Source: Rhodoligotrophos appendicifer
GTDB taxonomy: Bacteria > Pseudomonadota > Alphaproteobacteria > Rhizobiales > Im1
Direction: 5' to 3'
Length of the DNA: 49,308 nucleotides
NCBI RefSeq assembly: GCF_007474605.1
Contig: NZ_VHKL01000019.1
Coordinates: 1 to 49,308 of the forward strand
In this document: piece by piece, positions 16,988 through 24,770 of the stretch
How positions within the stretch are numbered: position 1 is the first letter of the stretch
Layout of the letters: each line of letters begins with the position of its first letter
Notes under the pieces: model-generated
What the model saw: the letters and a program-made list of their open reading frames with translations, nothing else
Databases searched by the model: none
What the model was told of the DNA's origin: nothing
Position numbers and translations under genes: made by a program

Positions 16988-17458
16988 ATGAAGCTTGATC
17001 GCAGCAAGATCGGCCTGACTTTGCCGCTTCTTCACTATGATGTCGAACGTTGCCAGCTCCGGTTCTTCTCGAAAACGGTGGGCGAGACCGATCCGATCTA
17101 TTTCGACGAAGAAGTAGCGCGACGGGCCGGTTATCGCTCCATCATCGCTCCGCCGTCATTTGGCTTTAGCTGCCTTCGCGGATCAGCTGAGCAGATGCCC
17201 TTCGTCACTGCTATGGGGCTGAGTGAGGATCAGGTCGCACGGTCGCTCCATGGCGAACAGAGCTTCAGCTATGGTGAACCTATCTGCGCCGGAGACCGGA
17301 TAACCATCGAAGAAAACATTCTGGACATATACGAGCGCCGCAACGGCACCATGCAGTTCCTCGTCACGCTGACCCGGCTGACCAATCAACTTGGCCAGCG
17401 TGTCGGCGAGATGTCCAGTACGCTGATCATTCGCACGCGGGAGGGTGCACGACCGTGA
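16988..17458 (+). CDS. MaoC-like dehydratase, N-terminal (FAS1-like) type subunit
   Basis: A 156-residue hot-dog protein of the MaoC_dehydrat_N group: LRFFSKTVGETDPIYFDEEVAR, then APPSFGFSCLRG, GEQSFSYGEPICAGDRI and LVTLTRLTNQLGQRVGEMS. It probably pairs with the next gene as a two-subunit (R)- or trans-enoyl-CoA hydratase, as in ChsH1/ChsH2-type enzymes. In such pairs the hydratase-2 motif Asp/His lies in the partner. A GGAGGT box 7 bases upstream fixes the ATG at 16988. The next gene starts within its stop codon (GTGA). Confidence 0.88.
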   Translation: MKLDRSKIGLTLPLLHYDVERCQLRFFSKTVGETDPIYFDEEVARRAGYRSIIAPPSFGFSCLRGSAEQMPFVTAMGLSEDQVARSLHGEQSFSYGEPICAGDRITIEENILDIYERRNGTMQFLVTLTRLTNQLGQRVGEMSSTLIIRTREGARP

Positions 17459-17895
17459 AGCTTGATGAAGATGTCCCCGGTCAGGCACCCGCCGATCTGG
17501 TCGTCGGACCTATCACACGAACGACGCTCGGACTTTTCGCCGGCGCCTCGCACGATCATACGCCGCTTCACATCGACATCGACTTCGCGCGCGCAGCAGG
17601 ACATGACGATGTCTTTGCGCACGGCATGTATGTGATGGCAAACATGGCGCGGCTGGTGACGGCATGGCGTTCGCAAAAGGATCTGATCCGACTGAAAGGG
17701 CGGTTTCTGGAAATAGTGCAGGTTGGTGACATCCTCACCTATTCGGGACGGATATCCGAGATTCGTCCCGTGGGGGGCGAACGACACGCCGAGTTGTCCA
17801 TATCAGTGACGAGGCAGGACGGGCGGCATGTCATGTCAGGCGAAGCCACCATACGCTTGAACGACCGTAACATGCTGGGGCAACCGAATGCGTGA
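17455..17895 (+). CDS. MaoC-like dehydratase, C-terminal (hydratase-2 motif) type subunit
   Basis: A 146-residue hot-dog protein carrying the hydratase-2 motif: LFAGASHDHTPLHIDIDFAR, with the Asp and His that activate water, followed by FAHGMYVMANMARLVTAW and the strand pair around DILTYSGRISEI. The start is a GTG at 17455 that overlaps the previous stop. It ends inside the next gene (ATG at 17888). With the preceding protein it very likely forms one enoyl-CoA hydratase. Both together have the length of a two-domain MaoC hydratase such as those of fungal or steroid pathways. Confidence 0.9.
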   Translation: MKLDEDVPGQAPADLVVGPITRTTLGLFAGASHDHTPLHIDIDFARAAGHDDVFAHGMYVMANMARLVTAWRSQKDLIRLKGRFLEIVQVGDILTYSGRISEIRPVGGERHAELSISVTRQDGRHVMSGEATIRLNDRNMLGQPNA

Positions 17896-18688
17896 CAGAT
17901 TGCTCGTCGAGAAATCGGGAAGCGTCGTCACACTGACGCTCAACATGCCTGAAACCCGAAATGCGCTCTCCGATGGCGATTTCTGCTCGGAGTTGACGGA
18001 CCAGGTCGAACGGCTTGGTGGCGATATGTCGGTGGGATGCATCGTGCTGACCGGAGCCGGTGACGCGTTCTGTTCCGGCGGCAACCTCAAACATATCCGA
18101 GACCGAACGGAGATGTTCGGCGGAGATGCTCTGACTGTGAAGGAGAACTACCGCACCGGAATCCAGAAGTTGGCCCGCACAATATGGGATAGTGAGCTGC
18201 CGATCATCGCCGCCGTCAATGGGCCCGCCTACGGTGCCGGCTGCGATCTGGCGCTGATGTGCGATATCCGGATCGCCTCCTCGAAAGCGCGTTTCGCTGA
18301 AAGTTTTGTCCAGCTTGGTCTGATCCCCGGGGACGGCGGTTCATGGCTGCTTCCGCGCCAGATCGGCTTGTCGCGCGCGGCCGAAATGACGTTTACGGCA
18401 GATCCCATCAACGCAGCAACCGCCTTGAAATGGGGGCTGGTGTCTTCCGTCGTCTCGGAAGCCAGTTTGATGAAGGAGGCACACGCACTTGCTGCCCGAA
18501 TTGCACGGCATCCGCCAAGGCAACTGCGCATGTCCAAGCGCCTTCTGCGCGAGGGACTGAACAGCCGCTTTGAATCGGTTCTGGAACTGGCGTCGATCTA
18601 TCAGGGTGTCGCGCACCAAACAGCAGACCATACCGAGGCGGTCCAGGCGCTCATCGAACGCCGCAGTCCGAAGTTTACCGGCAAGTGA
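17888..18688 (+). CDS. Enoyl-CoA hydratase/isomerase (crotonase family)
   Basis: A 266-residue crotonase. The first oxyanion-hole strand is GAGDAFCSGGNLKHI (about residues 56-70); the second is NGPAYGAGCDLALMCDIRIA (about 112-131). FAESFVQLGLIPGDGGSWLL supplies a candidate first Glu and RAAEMTFTADPI the second, so hydratase chemistry is possible. The start overlaps the MaoC gene by 8 bases, making an operon of DUF35, thiolase, two MaoC and this gene. A terminator follows 180 bases later. Its precise acyl-CoA is unknown; with a MaoC hydratase also present, this enzyme may act at another step such as isomerisation or ring opening. Confidence 0.9.
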   Translation: MRDRLLVEKSGSVVTLTLNMPETRNALSDGDFCSELTDQVERLGGDMSVGCIVLTGAGDAFCSGGNLKHIRDRTEMFGGDALTVKENYRTGIQKLARTIWDSELPIIAAVNGPAYGAGCDLALMCDIRIASSKARFAESFVQLGLIPGDGGSWLLPRQIGLSRAAEMTFTADPINAATALKWGLVSSVVSEASLMKEAHALAARIARHPPRQLRMSKRLLREGLNSRFESVLELASIYQGVAHQTADHTEAVQALIERRSPKFTGK

Positions 18689-18869
18689 CGGGGATTGTCG
18701 TAACCCCAAACGATCGAAGTGCTCTACCTGGCGTCCTTTACGAAAGCCGAGGGGTCCGGCACTTCACGCATTCTCACCTTGATAGCGGGCATGTCGGCGC
18801 TTTCGTGGTGCTAAAGTTCGAGGACGATCACGCGTACTAAGAACATGAACCCCGCTGCGTTTTCGGAAA

Positions 18870-18905
18870 AGAAAAGGCACCGGAACTCGGCACCTTTTCT
18901 TTGTC
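18870..18905. terminator. Bidirectional Rho-independent terminator
   Basis: A stem with arms 18870-18882 and 18888-18900 (AGAAAAGGCACCG against CGGCACCTTTTCT; a two-base internal mismatch) and a 5-base loop is followed by TTTTCTTTG. The A-rich 5' arm gives the T-run on the other strand. It stands between the convergent crotonase and dctP-type genes, where it can stop both. Confidence 0.75.
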
Positions 18906-18919
18906 ATGTCGGTACACGC

Positions 18920-19957
18920 CTACTTTACCAGCTTTTCCCTGTAGGACGTCAGGATTTCGCCGATCTCTTGGGCAGGTTTGGCAAGACCGACCTCAACCAT
19001 GTCTTTCTCCCAAATCTGCGGCATATTTGGCTCCACCTTGAGGAAAGCGTCGATGTCGTCGAAGTGGACATACTCCATTTTATGAGTGGGCATGTCTTCC
19101 TTGATCGTGCTTTTGAATATTTTGGCCAGATACTCCACCTCTTCGGCCGATGCCTGCTCTGCTGCCGATTTCATCAACTGACGAACGTTCTCTGGCAAAC
19201 CATCGAACAGTTCCCGATTGACGAGTAGTTGCGTTAGCGGAACCGAGCCCAAATTGAGATCGATCGCATAACGGGCCACCTCGTGGAGCCTAGAAGAGAT
19301 TGCGACGTCGTGCGACATCCAGGCACAGTCGATAATCCCCTTCTCGAGAGCCTGATACATCTCCGAGAAAGCAATGGTCTGCGGATTAGCGCCAAGCATG
19401 CTGAAGAAGAGTGGCGGATACTTACCATTCGCACGAATGCGAGTCCCCTTGAGGTCCGCCATAGTGCGGATGGGCTTTGTGCAGGTCAGATTATAGGGAT
19501 TGGCAGTGGTGGTATTGATGATCTGCAGGTTGGCTCGCTTCAGTTCCTCCTGCGATTCGGGAAGAGCAAAGATCGCCATCGAACCTTCATGCGCGTCGGC
19601 TGGTGTGTCGAAGGTCCGCAGCATATTTCCAACCACGCCTGTAAGGGGAAACTCGCTCGGGAAATAGCCGAGGGCCGTGGAGCCGAGTTCGACCGCTCCA
19701 GAGCCCACGAGGTCCGGTATCTCGGTTGGTCCGCCCATCGAGCCCGCCCAAAATATCTCGATGTCGATCTTGCCGCCGCTTCCTTCTTCTACAAGTTCGA
19801 CCCATCGTTTGTCGAAGAGCGCAAGAGCGTTGTTCGACGCGACGAAATGCGCATACTTGAGTTTCATCTCAGGAAACTCTTCCTGTGCTGCAGTGGCGCC
19901 GGCCGATACAACCAGCGCAACCAGCGAAGCAGCTACTATTTTATAGATTCTCATCAC
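18920..19957 (-). CDS. TRAP transporter substrate-binding protein, DctP family
   Basis: A 345-residue periplasmic binding protein with a signal peptide (IVAASLVALVVSAGATAAQ). Family landmarks include LKYAHFVASNNALALFDKRW, a GTRIRANGKYPPLFFSMLGA segment with the Arg that normally pairs with the ligand carboxylate, and ALEKGIIDCAWMSHD. It captures an organic acid in the periplasm and delivers it to the DctQM permease encoded divergently from 20357. The opposite orientation relative to DctQM is less usual than one operon, but a shared 400-base regulatory region would coordinate them. The ligand is probably the starting compound of the flanking beta-oxidation genes. Confidence 0.92.
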   Translation of the reverse strand: MMRIYKIVAASLVALVVSAGATAAQEEFPEMKLKYAHFVASNNALALFDKRWVELVEEGSGGKIDIEIFWAGSMGGPTEIPDLVGSGAVELGSTALGYFPSEFPLTGVVGNMLRTFDTPADAHEGSMAIFALPESQEELKRANLQIINTTTANPYNLTCTKPIRTMADLKGTRIRANGKYPPLFFSMLGANPQTIAFSEMYQALEKGIIDCAWMSHDVAISSRLHEVARYAIDLNLGSVPLTQLLVNRELFDGLPENVRQLMKSAAEQASAEEVEYLAKIFKSTIKEDMPTHKMEYVHFDDIDAFLKVEPNMPQIWEKDMVEVGLAKPAQEIGEILTSYREKLVK

Positions 19958-20356
19958 GGCTCCTCCCAGAGACCCCTTTTGTGAAATGACGGTATTTGAA
20001 GATCCGACAGTTCATCGATACACGCTCGGCCTGCCCTTTTTTTGGTGGCGGGACCGCACGCTTGACTAGGTTTCAGAATTCCGACGGACTGAGAATTACG
20101 GATTCCGACAATCGCCTGTTCCCTTTGTGGCACTGCTGCATCGGCCTATGCGGCTATGGCAGGGGCGGGAAGGCTGCGGCCGCAAATTTGCGGACTTGGT
20201 ATCAGGGTCACGTCCCAAATGTGCTTCATATTGATTGATTCCGGTATTTTGTCATTTCAGCCTCCGCCTCATGATTGCTAGGCAAAGAAGAGCATGGTTC
20301 GAAGCGGTTCAACCAACGCGATCGCGCAGCCGTGCCCTTGGGGAGGAGTGCAGAGG
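19958..20356. other. Divergent regulatory region between dctP-type and dctQM-type genes
   Basis: These 399 bases contain no credible gene. They hold the 14-bp palindrome listed separately and AT-rich stretches at both ends that could be promoters, such as around TATTTTG near 20245. The region is wider than a usual divergent promoter. Confidence 0.5.
20180..20193. promoter_or_regulatory. 14-bp perfect palindrome, possible operator
   Basis: CCGCAAATTTGCGG is exactly self-complementary and lies in the middle of the dctP/dctQ divergent region, about 165 bases before the dctQ start. Perfect palindromes of this size in such places are usually regulator sites (GntR, LacI or TetR types). No local gene matches it specifically. 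Confidence 0.5.
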
Positions 20357-20848
20357 ATGATCTTAGACCGCTTCGGCGCAGGTCTCGCCTTCATTGATCG
20401 CGCCATGTTCCAGTTTTGCGCGATCGGCTTGTTCGTCATCATGGTGCTGGGAGCAACGGATGTCATTCTCAACAACACGATCGGATCTGGTGTCCCTGCC
20501 ACCATCGACATTTCACAGGTGATGTTTGTCTCAAGCGTATTCCTAGCGCTCCCGATTGTAGTCAGAAAGAAAGAGCACATCAGGATCGACTTGTTCGTCG
20601 GGGTCTGCCCGGACCTTATTAAGAAGATCGCTGAAGCAATTTCGGTCGTCTTGAGCGCCGCCGTCTACCTCTTCCTAGCCTACGCGATGTGGAATCTGTT
20701 TCAGGCCAGTTGGCGGGTCAACGAACAATCGCTTTCCATCCTCACCTTCCCGATCTATCCGATCAAATTCCTTGCATTCCTCGGGTTGGCAGTGGCCACC
20801 CTTATCGCTTTCGCCCAGATCGCCGACATCTTTCGCAAACGCTCCTAA
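20357..20848 (+). CDS. TRAP transporter small permease, DctQ family
   Basis: A 163-residue protein with four hydrophobic segments, at about residues 15-40, 50-68, 85-110 and 130-150, as expected for DctQ. VVRKKEHIRIDLFVG in the cytoplasmic loop is the family signature. The ATG at 20357 is preceded by GGGAGGA about 9 bases away; an upstream start at 20294 would add a hydrophilic stretch not seen in the family. It pairs with the DctM-type protein encoded 45 bases downstream. Confidence 0.9.
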   Translation: MILDRFGAGLAFIDRAMFQFCAIGLFVIMVLGATDVILNNTIGSGVPATIDISQVMFVSSVFLALPIVVRKKEHIRIDLFVGVCPDLIKKIAEAISVVLSAAVYLFLAYAMWNLFQASWRVNEQSLSILTFPIYPIKFLAFLGLAVATLIAFAQIADIFRKRS

Positions 20849-20858
20849 GGCACCAACC

Positions 20859-20892
20859 GATTCGGAGTTGGACAATAGATTCGGAGTTGGAC
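20859..20892 (+). repeat. Tandem duplication of the ribosome-site leader before dctM
   Basis: GATTCGGAGTTGGAC occurs at 20859-20873 and again at 20878-20892, a 19-base period ending two bases before the dctM ATG at 20894. Each copy contains the GGAG that can pair with 16S rRNA. It is a recent small duplication; the downstream copy is the one placed correctly for the start. Confidence 0.8.
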
Positions 20893-20893
20893 C

Positions 20894-22210
20894 ATGGAGC
20901 TTTCCGGGCTCGAACAGGGAATCTTGACGATCGTCGCGGTGCTGGCGCTACTCAGTATCGGCGTGCCGGTCGCGATCTCCATGATCGTCGCGGCGGGTGG
21001 CGCGATGTACTTGGCCGTCAACCCTAGTTTTGCCTTTGCGAATTTCCGCACTTTGCCCTTCGCGGTAACCTCGGATTACACCTATATCGTCGTACCGATG
21101 TTCGTGCTCATGGGTGTGATAACATCGAAGGCAGGCATTATCGCCGACCTGTACCGTGCCGCTCACCGCTTCACCAGTGGACTTCGCGGCGGGCTCTACG
21201 TGTCGACCATACTAGCATCAGCCGGTTTCGGCGCTGCGTCGGGCTCGACCGTGGTCTCCGCCAGCGTGTTCACCAAGATCGCTCTGCCGGAAATGAAGCG
21301 GTACAACTACAATCTGGGAATCGCTGCAGGGTGTATTGCAGCTTCTGGCACCCTCGCCGCGCTCATCCCGCCTTCCATTATCATGGTGGTCCTGGCCGTT
21401 CTGACTGATCAGTCGATCGGCACTCTCCTTATGGCGGGCGTCATCCCGGGCATCCTGACGGCTCTCTTCTATATCGTCGGTATTCGAGTCTTCATCGCCG
21501 CGAAACCTGAATGGGCGCCCGAGACAGGCGAGACCTTCAGTTGGAGAGAGAAGTTTCAGTCTCTCAATCAGGTCTGGGCGATCGCATTCCTGGCGATTGT
21601 CGTGATCGGCGGCCTTTATGCGGGCCTTTTCGCGCCATCTGCTGCCGGAGCTGTCGGCGCAGCGGGAGCGACGTTGATAGCTGCGATATCCGGTCGACTG
21701 TCACTGAGGGACCTGTGGGATTCCTTATTAGAGGCAGCCCGTATCACGACCGTCCTTTTCTTCATATTCATCGGGGGGCTCCTGCTCAGTCGCGCCCTCG
21801 TGGTCATGGGCTTCATTAATGATGTGAATGGTCTTATCGGCCTCTACGGTATCTCTCCCGGCGTCTTCATGCTTCTGGTCATTATCATTTACCTGGTGCT
21901 GGGGATGTTCGTGGATTCCATCTCGATAATGGTCATCACCATTCCCTTTTTGTTTCCGATGTCGCAGGCCCTCCACATTGACCCGATCTGGTTTTCAGTC
22001 CTGATCATCAAGCTCGTGGAGATTGCTGCCATCACCCCGCCCGTCGGCCTCAACCTCTTTGCCGTGCTGTCTTCCGCTGAGGGCGAAATTTCGGCGCGGC
22101 AGATATTCACCGGCGTTCTGCCTTTCGTCCTGTTGGATATCGTGTTCGTGGCCTGCCTCTTCCTGTTTCCGGCGATCGCGACCTGGCTGCCCATGCAGAT
22201 GAGGGGTTAA
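20894..22210 (+). CDS. TRAP transporter large permease, DctM family
   Basis: A 438-residue polytopic membrane protein with about 12 hydrophobic segments. Typical landmarks are IGVPVAISMIVAAGGAMYL near the start, FVLMGVITSKAGI, ASAGFGAASGSTVVSASVF, IAAGCIAASGTLAALIPPS and the late IKLVEIAAITPPVGLNLFA. It forms the Na+-coupled channel subunit of the TRAP transporter, together with DctQ; length and topology are normal. It lies 45 bases after dctQ and ends 84 bases before the acyl-CoA ligase gene, which supports import followed by CoA activation. Confidence 0.93.
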   Translation: MELSGLEQGILTIVAVLALLSIGVPVAISMIVAAGGAMYLAVNPSFAFANFRTLPFAVTSDYTYIVVPMFVLMGVITSKAGIIADLYRAAHRFTSGLRGGLYVSTILASAGFGAASGSTVVSASVFTKIALPEMKRYNYNLGIAAGCIAASGTLAALIPPSIIMVVLAVLTDQSIGTLLMAGVIPGILTALFYIVGIRVFIAAKPEWAPETGETFSWREKFQSLNQVWAIAFLAIVVIGGLYAGLFAPSAAGAVGAAGATLIAAISGRLSLRDLWDSLLEAARITTVLFFIFIGGLLLSRALVVMGFINDVNGLIGLYGISPGVFMLLVIIIYLVLGMFVDSISIMVITIPFLFPMSQALHIDPIWFSVLIIKLVEIAAITPPVGLNLFAVLSSAEGEISARQIFTGVLPFVLLDIVFVACLFLFPAIATWLPMQMRG

Positions 22211-22294
22211 GGCATTTGCCGTCGCGAGGGTCAGTGCAAACCATAGAGGCAGCCGCCGCTTTGCGGAACGGCAACCGATGAGTGAGATGTGATC

Positions 22295-23932
22295 ATGGGC
22301 GAGTGGTATCCGAAGAAAAGGATCGGTGACCTGCCGGCGGAGATGGCCCGTCGTTTCGGCGGACGAGAAGGGCTGCGTTATGGGAATCGATGCTACAGCT
22401 TTTCTGAAATGGCTGCGGAGGTGGAACTGGCGGCGCGTGCGCTGATGGGTTTGGGCGTGGAGAAAGGCGATCATGTGGCGCTCTGGTTGAACAACCGAGC
22501 GGATTGGATTTTCATCCAGTACGCCATCGCGCAGATCGGCGCCGTCCTTGTCCCTGTCAATCCGCGGTTCCGAACCGGCGATTTGGCCTATCTCCTTCGT
22601 CAATCGGACAGCACCGTCCTAATTACCCACCGAATCTCCGGACCCATCGACTATCTCGATGTGACGCGCCAAGTCGTCCAGTTGCCGGATGAAGGGGTCG
22701 AGGTCGACGATCAGAACTTTCCGAGGTTACGTAAGGTTGTGATCCTGGACGAGGATGTCCACAAAGGCACGGTCTCTTGGAATGCGGCAAAAGCCGACGC
22801 AACTCGGGTCAGTCAGCAGAGCCTGGAAGAACGAGCCCGATCCGTCGATCCCGACGATATGTGTTTGATTCTCTACACATCGGGGTCAACCGGTTTTCCC
22901 AAAGGCGTTATGCACACGCATATTCTGCTTAGAAGCCTCGAACAGCGCGCCTTCCGATTCAACCTGACGGATCGGGACGTCATCATAAACTATCTACCGC
23001 TTTCGCATGCGTTCGGCCTGTCCGAGGGCTCGCTCATGTCGATGGTGTCCGGCGCCCGACAGATTCTCACCGAAACATTTGATCCTGACGAGGCTCTCGA
23101 TCTGATCGAGCGTGAGCGAGTAACCATCACACACGGCTTTGACACGCATATGTCCATGCTGATGGATGCTCAGGAGCGGAAGCCACGCGATATCAGCTCG
23201 CTTCGGTTCGGCTGGCTTCCAGCCGGGCCATCGAATGTCGTTCCGATAGCCTACCGGGCGCGGAGGATACTGGCGCCGCTCAAAACTTTCTCCGGCTTTG
23301 GCATGACGGAGACTTGGACCGGAGCTTGTATAGGGTCTCTGGACGACACGGACGAACAGCTCTGTGAAGCGTCGGGAGTTCCTGCTCTCGGCTTCGAGGT
23401 GCGCATCATTGACCCGGCGACCGGCGCACAGGTCCCCGCCGAGGTGCCCGGCGAGATCCAAATCCGAGGGTTTGCGGTCACAAAAGGCTATTACAACATG
23501 CCGAAGGAGACGCAGGCCATTTTCACTGATGACGGTTGGCTCAAGACCGGCGACATGGGTTACTTCCGCAAGGATGGCCTCCTGCGGTTTTTCGGCCGTT
23601 TTAAAGACATGCTCAAAGTCGGAGGGGAGAATGTCGACCCCCTCGAGATCGAAGCCCATCTGCTCAAGAGCTCGCAGATACAGCAGGTTTCGGTGGTAGG
23701 GTTGCCGGACAAGAAACTATCTGAGGTCCCGGTCGCCTATGTGCAGGTGAGAAAAGGAGTTCCGGCGGCCGAAGCGGACATTATCGGGTTGTGCCGGCAC
23801 AGTATGGCGAGTTTCAAGATTCCCAGACATGTGGTCTTCGTGGAGGATTTTCCGATGACGGCATCGGGAAAGATCCGGAAGATGGATTTGCGGGCCGATG
23901 CGGTACGGCGCTTCGCTCCACAGGCCGGCTGA
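22295..23932 (+). CDS. AMP-forming acyl-CoA synthetase / ligase (FadD-like)
   Basis: A 545-residue ANL-superfamily ligase with all core motifs: the P-loop YTSGSTGFPKGVMHTH (about residues 193-208), GFGMTETWTG (about 330-339), the hinge TGDMGYFRKDGLLRFFGRFK (about 413-432) and the catalytic lysine in ASGKIRKMDLR near the C-terminus. It activates a carboxylate with ATP to the CoA thioester. I take the ATG at 22295; a GTG at 22289 is two codons upstream and equally possible. Its stop overlaps the next crotonase start (TGATGG). It sits directly after the TRAP transporter genes, so it probably activates the imported acid. Confidence 0.93.
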   Translation: MGEWYPKKRIGDLPAEMARRFGGREGLRYGNRCYSFSEMAAEVELAARALMGLGVEKGDHVALWLNNRADWIFIQYAIAQIGAVLVPVNPRFRTGDLAYLLRQSDSTVLITHRISGPIDYLDVTRQVVQLPDEGVEVDDQNFPRLRKVVILDEDVHKGTVSWNAAKADATRVSQQSLEERARSVDPDDMCLILYTSGSTGFPKGVMHTHILLRSLEQRAFRFNLTDRDVIINYLPLSHAFGLSEGSLMSMVSGARQILTETFDPDEALDLIERERVTITHGFDTHMSMLMDAQERKPRDISSLRFGWLPAGPSNVVPIAYRARRILAPLKTFSGFGMTETWTGACIGSLDDTDEQLCEASGVPALGFEVRIIDPATGAQVPAEVPGEIQIRGFAVTKGYYNMPKETQAIFTDDGWLKTGDMGYFRKDGLLRFFGRFKDMLKVGGENVDPLEIEAHLLKSSQIQQVSVVGLPDKKLSEVPVAYVQVRKGVPAAEADIIGLCRHSMASFKIPRHVVFVEDFPMTASGKIRKMDLRADAVRRFAPQAG

Positions 23933-24717
23933 TGGAGTTCCAGACAATTCATGTTGCGACGGACGAACGCGGCGTCGCGACACTCGAACTCAACGGGCCG
24001 AGCAAGCACAACGCGATCTGCGAGACCATGGCCAGCGAACTGCGTGGCGCCTTTGAGCGGTTCGCTGCCGACGGTTCCGTGCGCCTCGTCCTAATTACCG
24101 GACGAGGTCGAACTTTTTGTGCTGGGGGGGACCTCACCTGGTTCCTCCAGTCGCTCGATGAGAGCGTGGAGGCCCGTGTGATGCGGAGCCAGCAGCTGGG
24201 CGATCTCTTCGCCGCGATGCACGGCCTGCCCAAGCCTCTGATCGGACGTATAAACGGTCCGGCATTCGGGGCAGGTGTGGGCCTGGCGGCCGTGTGCGAC
24301 GTCGCGATCGGGCTGGATCGATGCCAGTTCGGATTCCCGGAAACCCGGATAGGGCTCATCCCTGCGACCTTCTCGCCCTATGTCATCCGCAGGATCGGTG
24401 CGGCACGGGCCCGTTCGGTCATGCTCTCCGGCGAACGCTTCGAAGCGGCGAGAGCGCATCAGTTCGGTCTGCTCGACGGCGTTTGCGCGGACGAGGATGC
24501 CCTCGATGCCCGGATCGAACAGCTCGTCGAGGATCATCTTGAAGCCTCGCCGGTTGCGATCGCGATGACCAAAGAACTCATAGAGCACTTGGCAGACCAC
24601 CAGCCGGACGAAGCGAGGAGATGGGTCGCGGGCAAGGTCGGTGAGATTTGGGAACGTGGCGACGCACCGTCCCGCATTCGTAGGCTGCTGACCAAGAGCG
24701 GCATGCACCACGAGTGA
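23932..24717 (+). CDS. Enoyl-CoA hydratase/isomerase (second crotonase)
   Basis: A 261-residue crotonase, of the type often named methylglutaconyl-CoA hydratase-like. GRGRTFCAGGDLTWFL (about residues 54-69) and NGPAFGAGVGLAAVCDVAIG (about 106-125) form the oxyanion hole. FGFPETRIGLIPATFSPYVI gives the first catalytic Glu; at the place of the second Glu there is Arg-Ser (ARSVMLSGERF), so classical hydratase chemistry may be altered. The ATG overlaps the ligase stop, and its own stop is close to the next gene. With the MaoC hydratases also present, it may serve another bond, perhaps isomerisation or hydrolysis. Confidence 0.9.
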   Translation: MEFQTIHVATDERGVATLELNGPSKHNAICETMASELRGAFERFAADGSVRLVLITGRGRTFCAGGDLTWFLQSLDESVEARVMRSQQLGDLFAAMHGLPKPLIGRINGPAFGAGVGLAAVCDVAIGLDRCQFGFPETRIGLIPATFSPYVIRRIGAARARSVMLSGERFEAARAHQFGLLDGVCADEDALDARIEQLVEDHLEASPVAIAMTKELIEHLADHQPDEARRWVAGKVGEIWERGDAPSRIRRLLTKSGMHHE

Positions 24718-24770
24718 GTAAGGCCGGCCCATGGGTCGAGAGACGGTCACCAACAGGGGGAATCGCGCAG

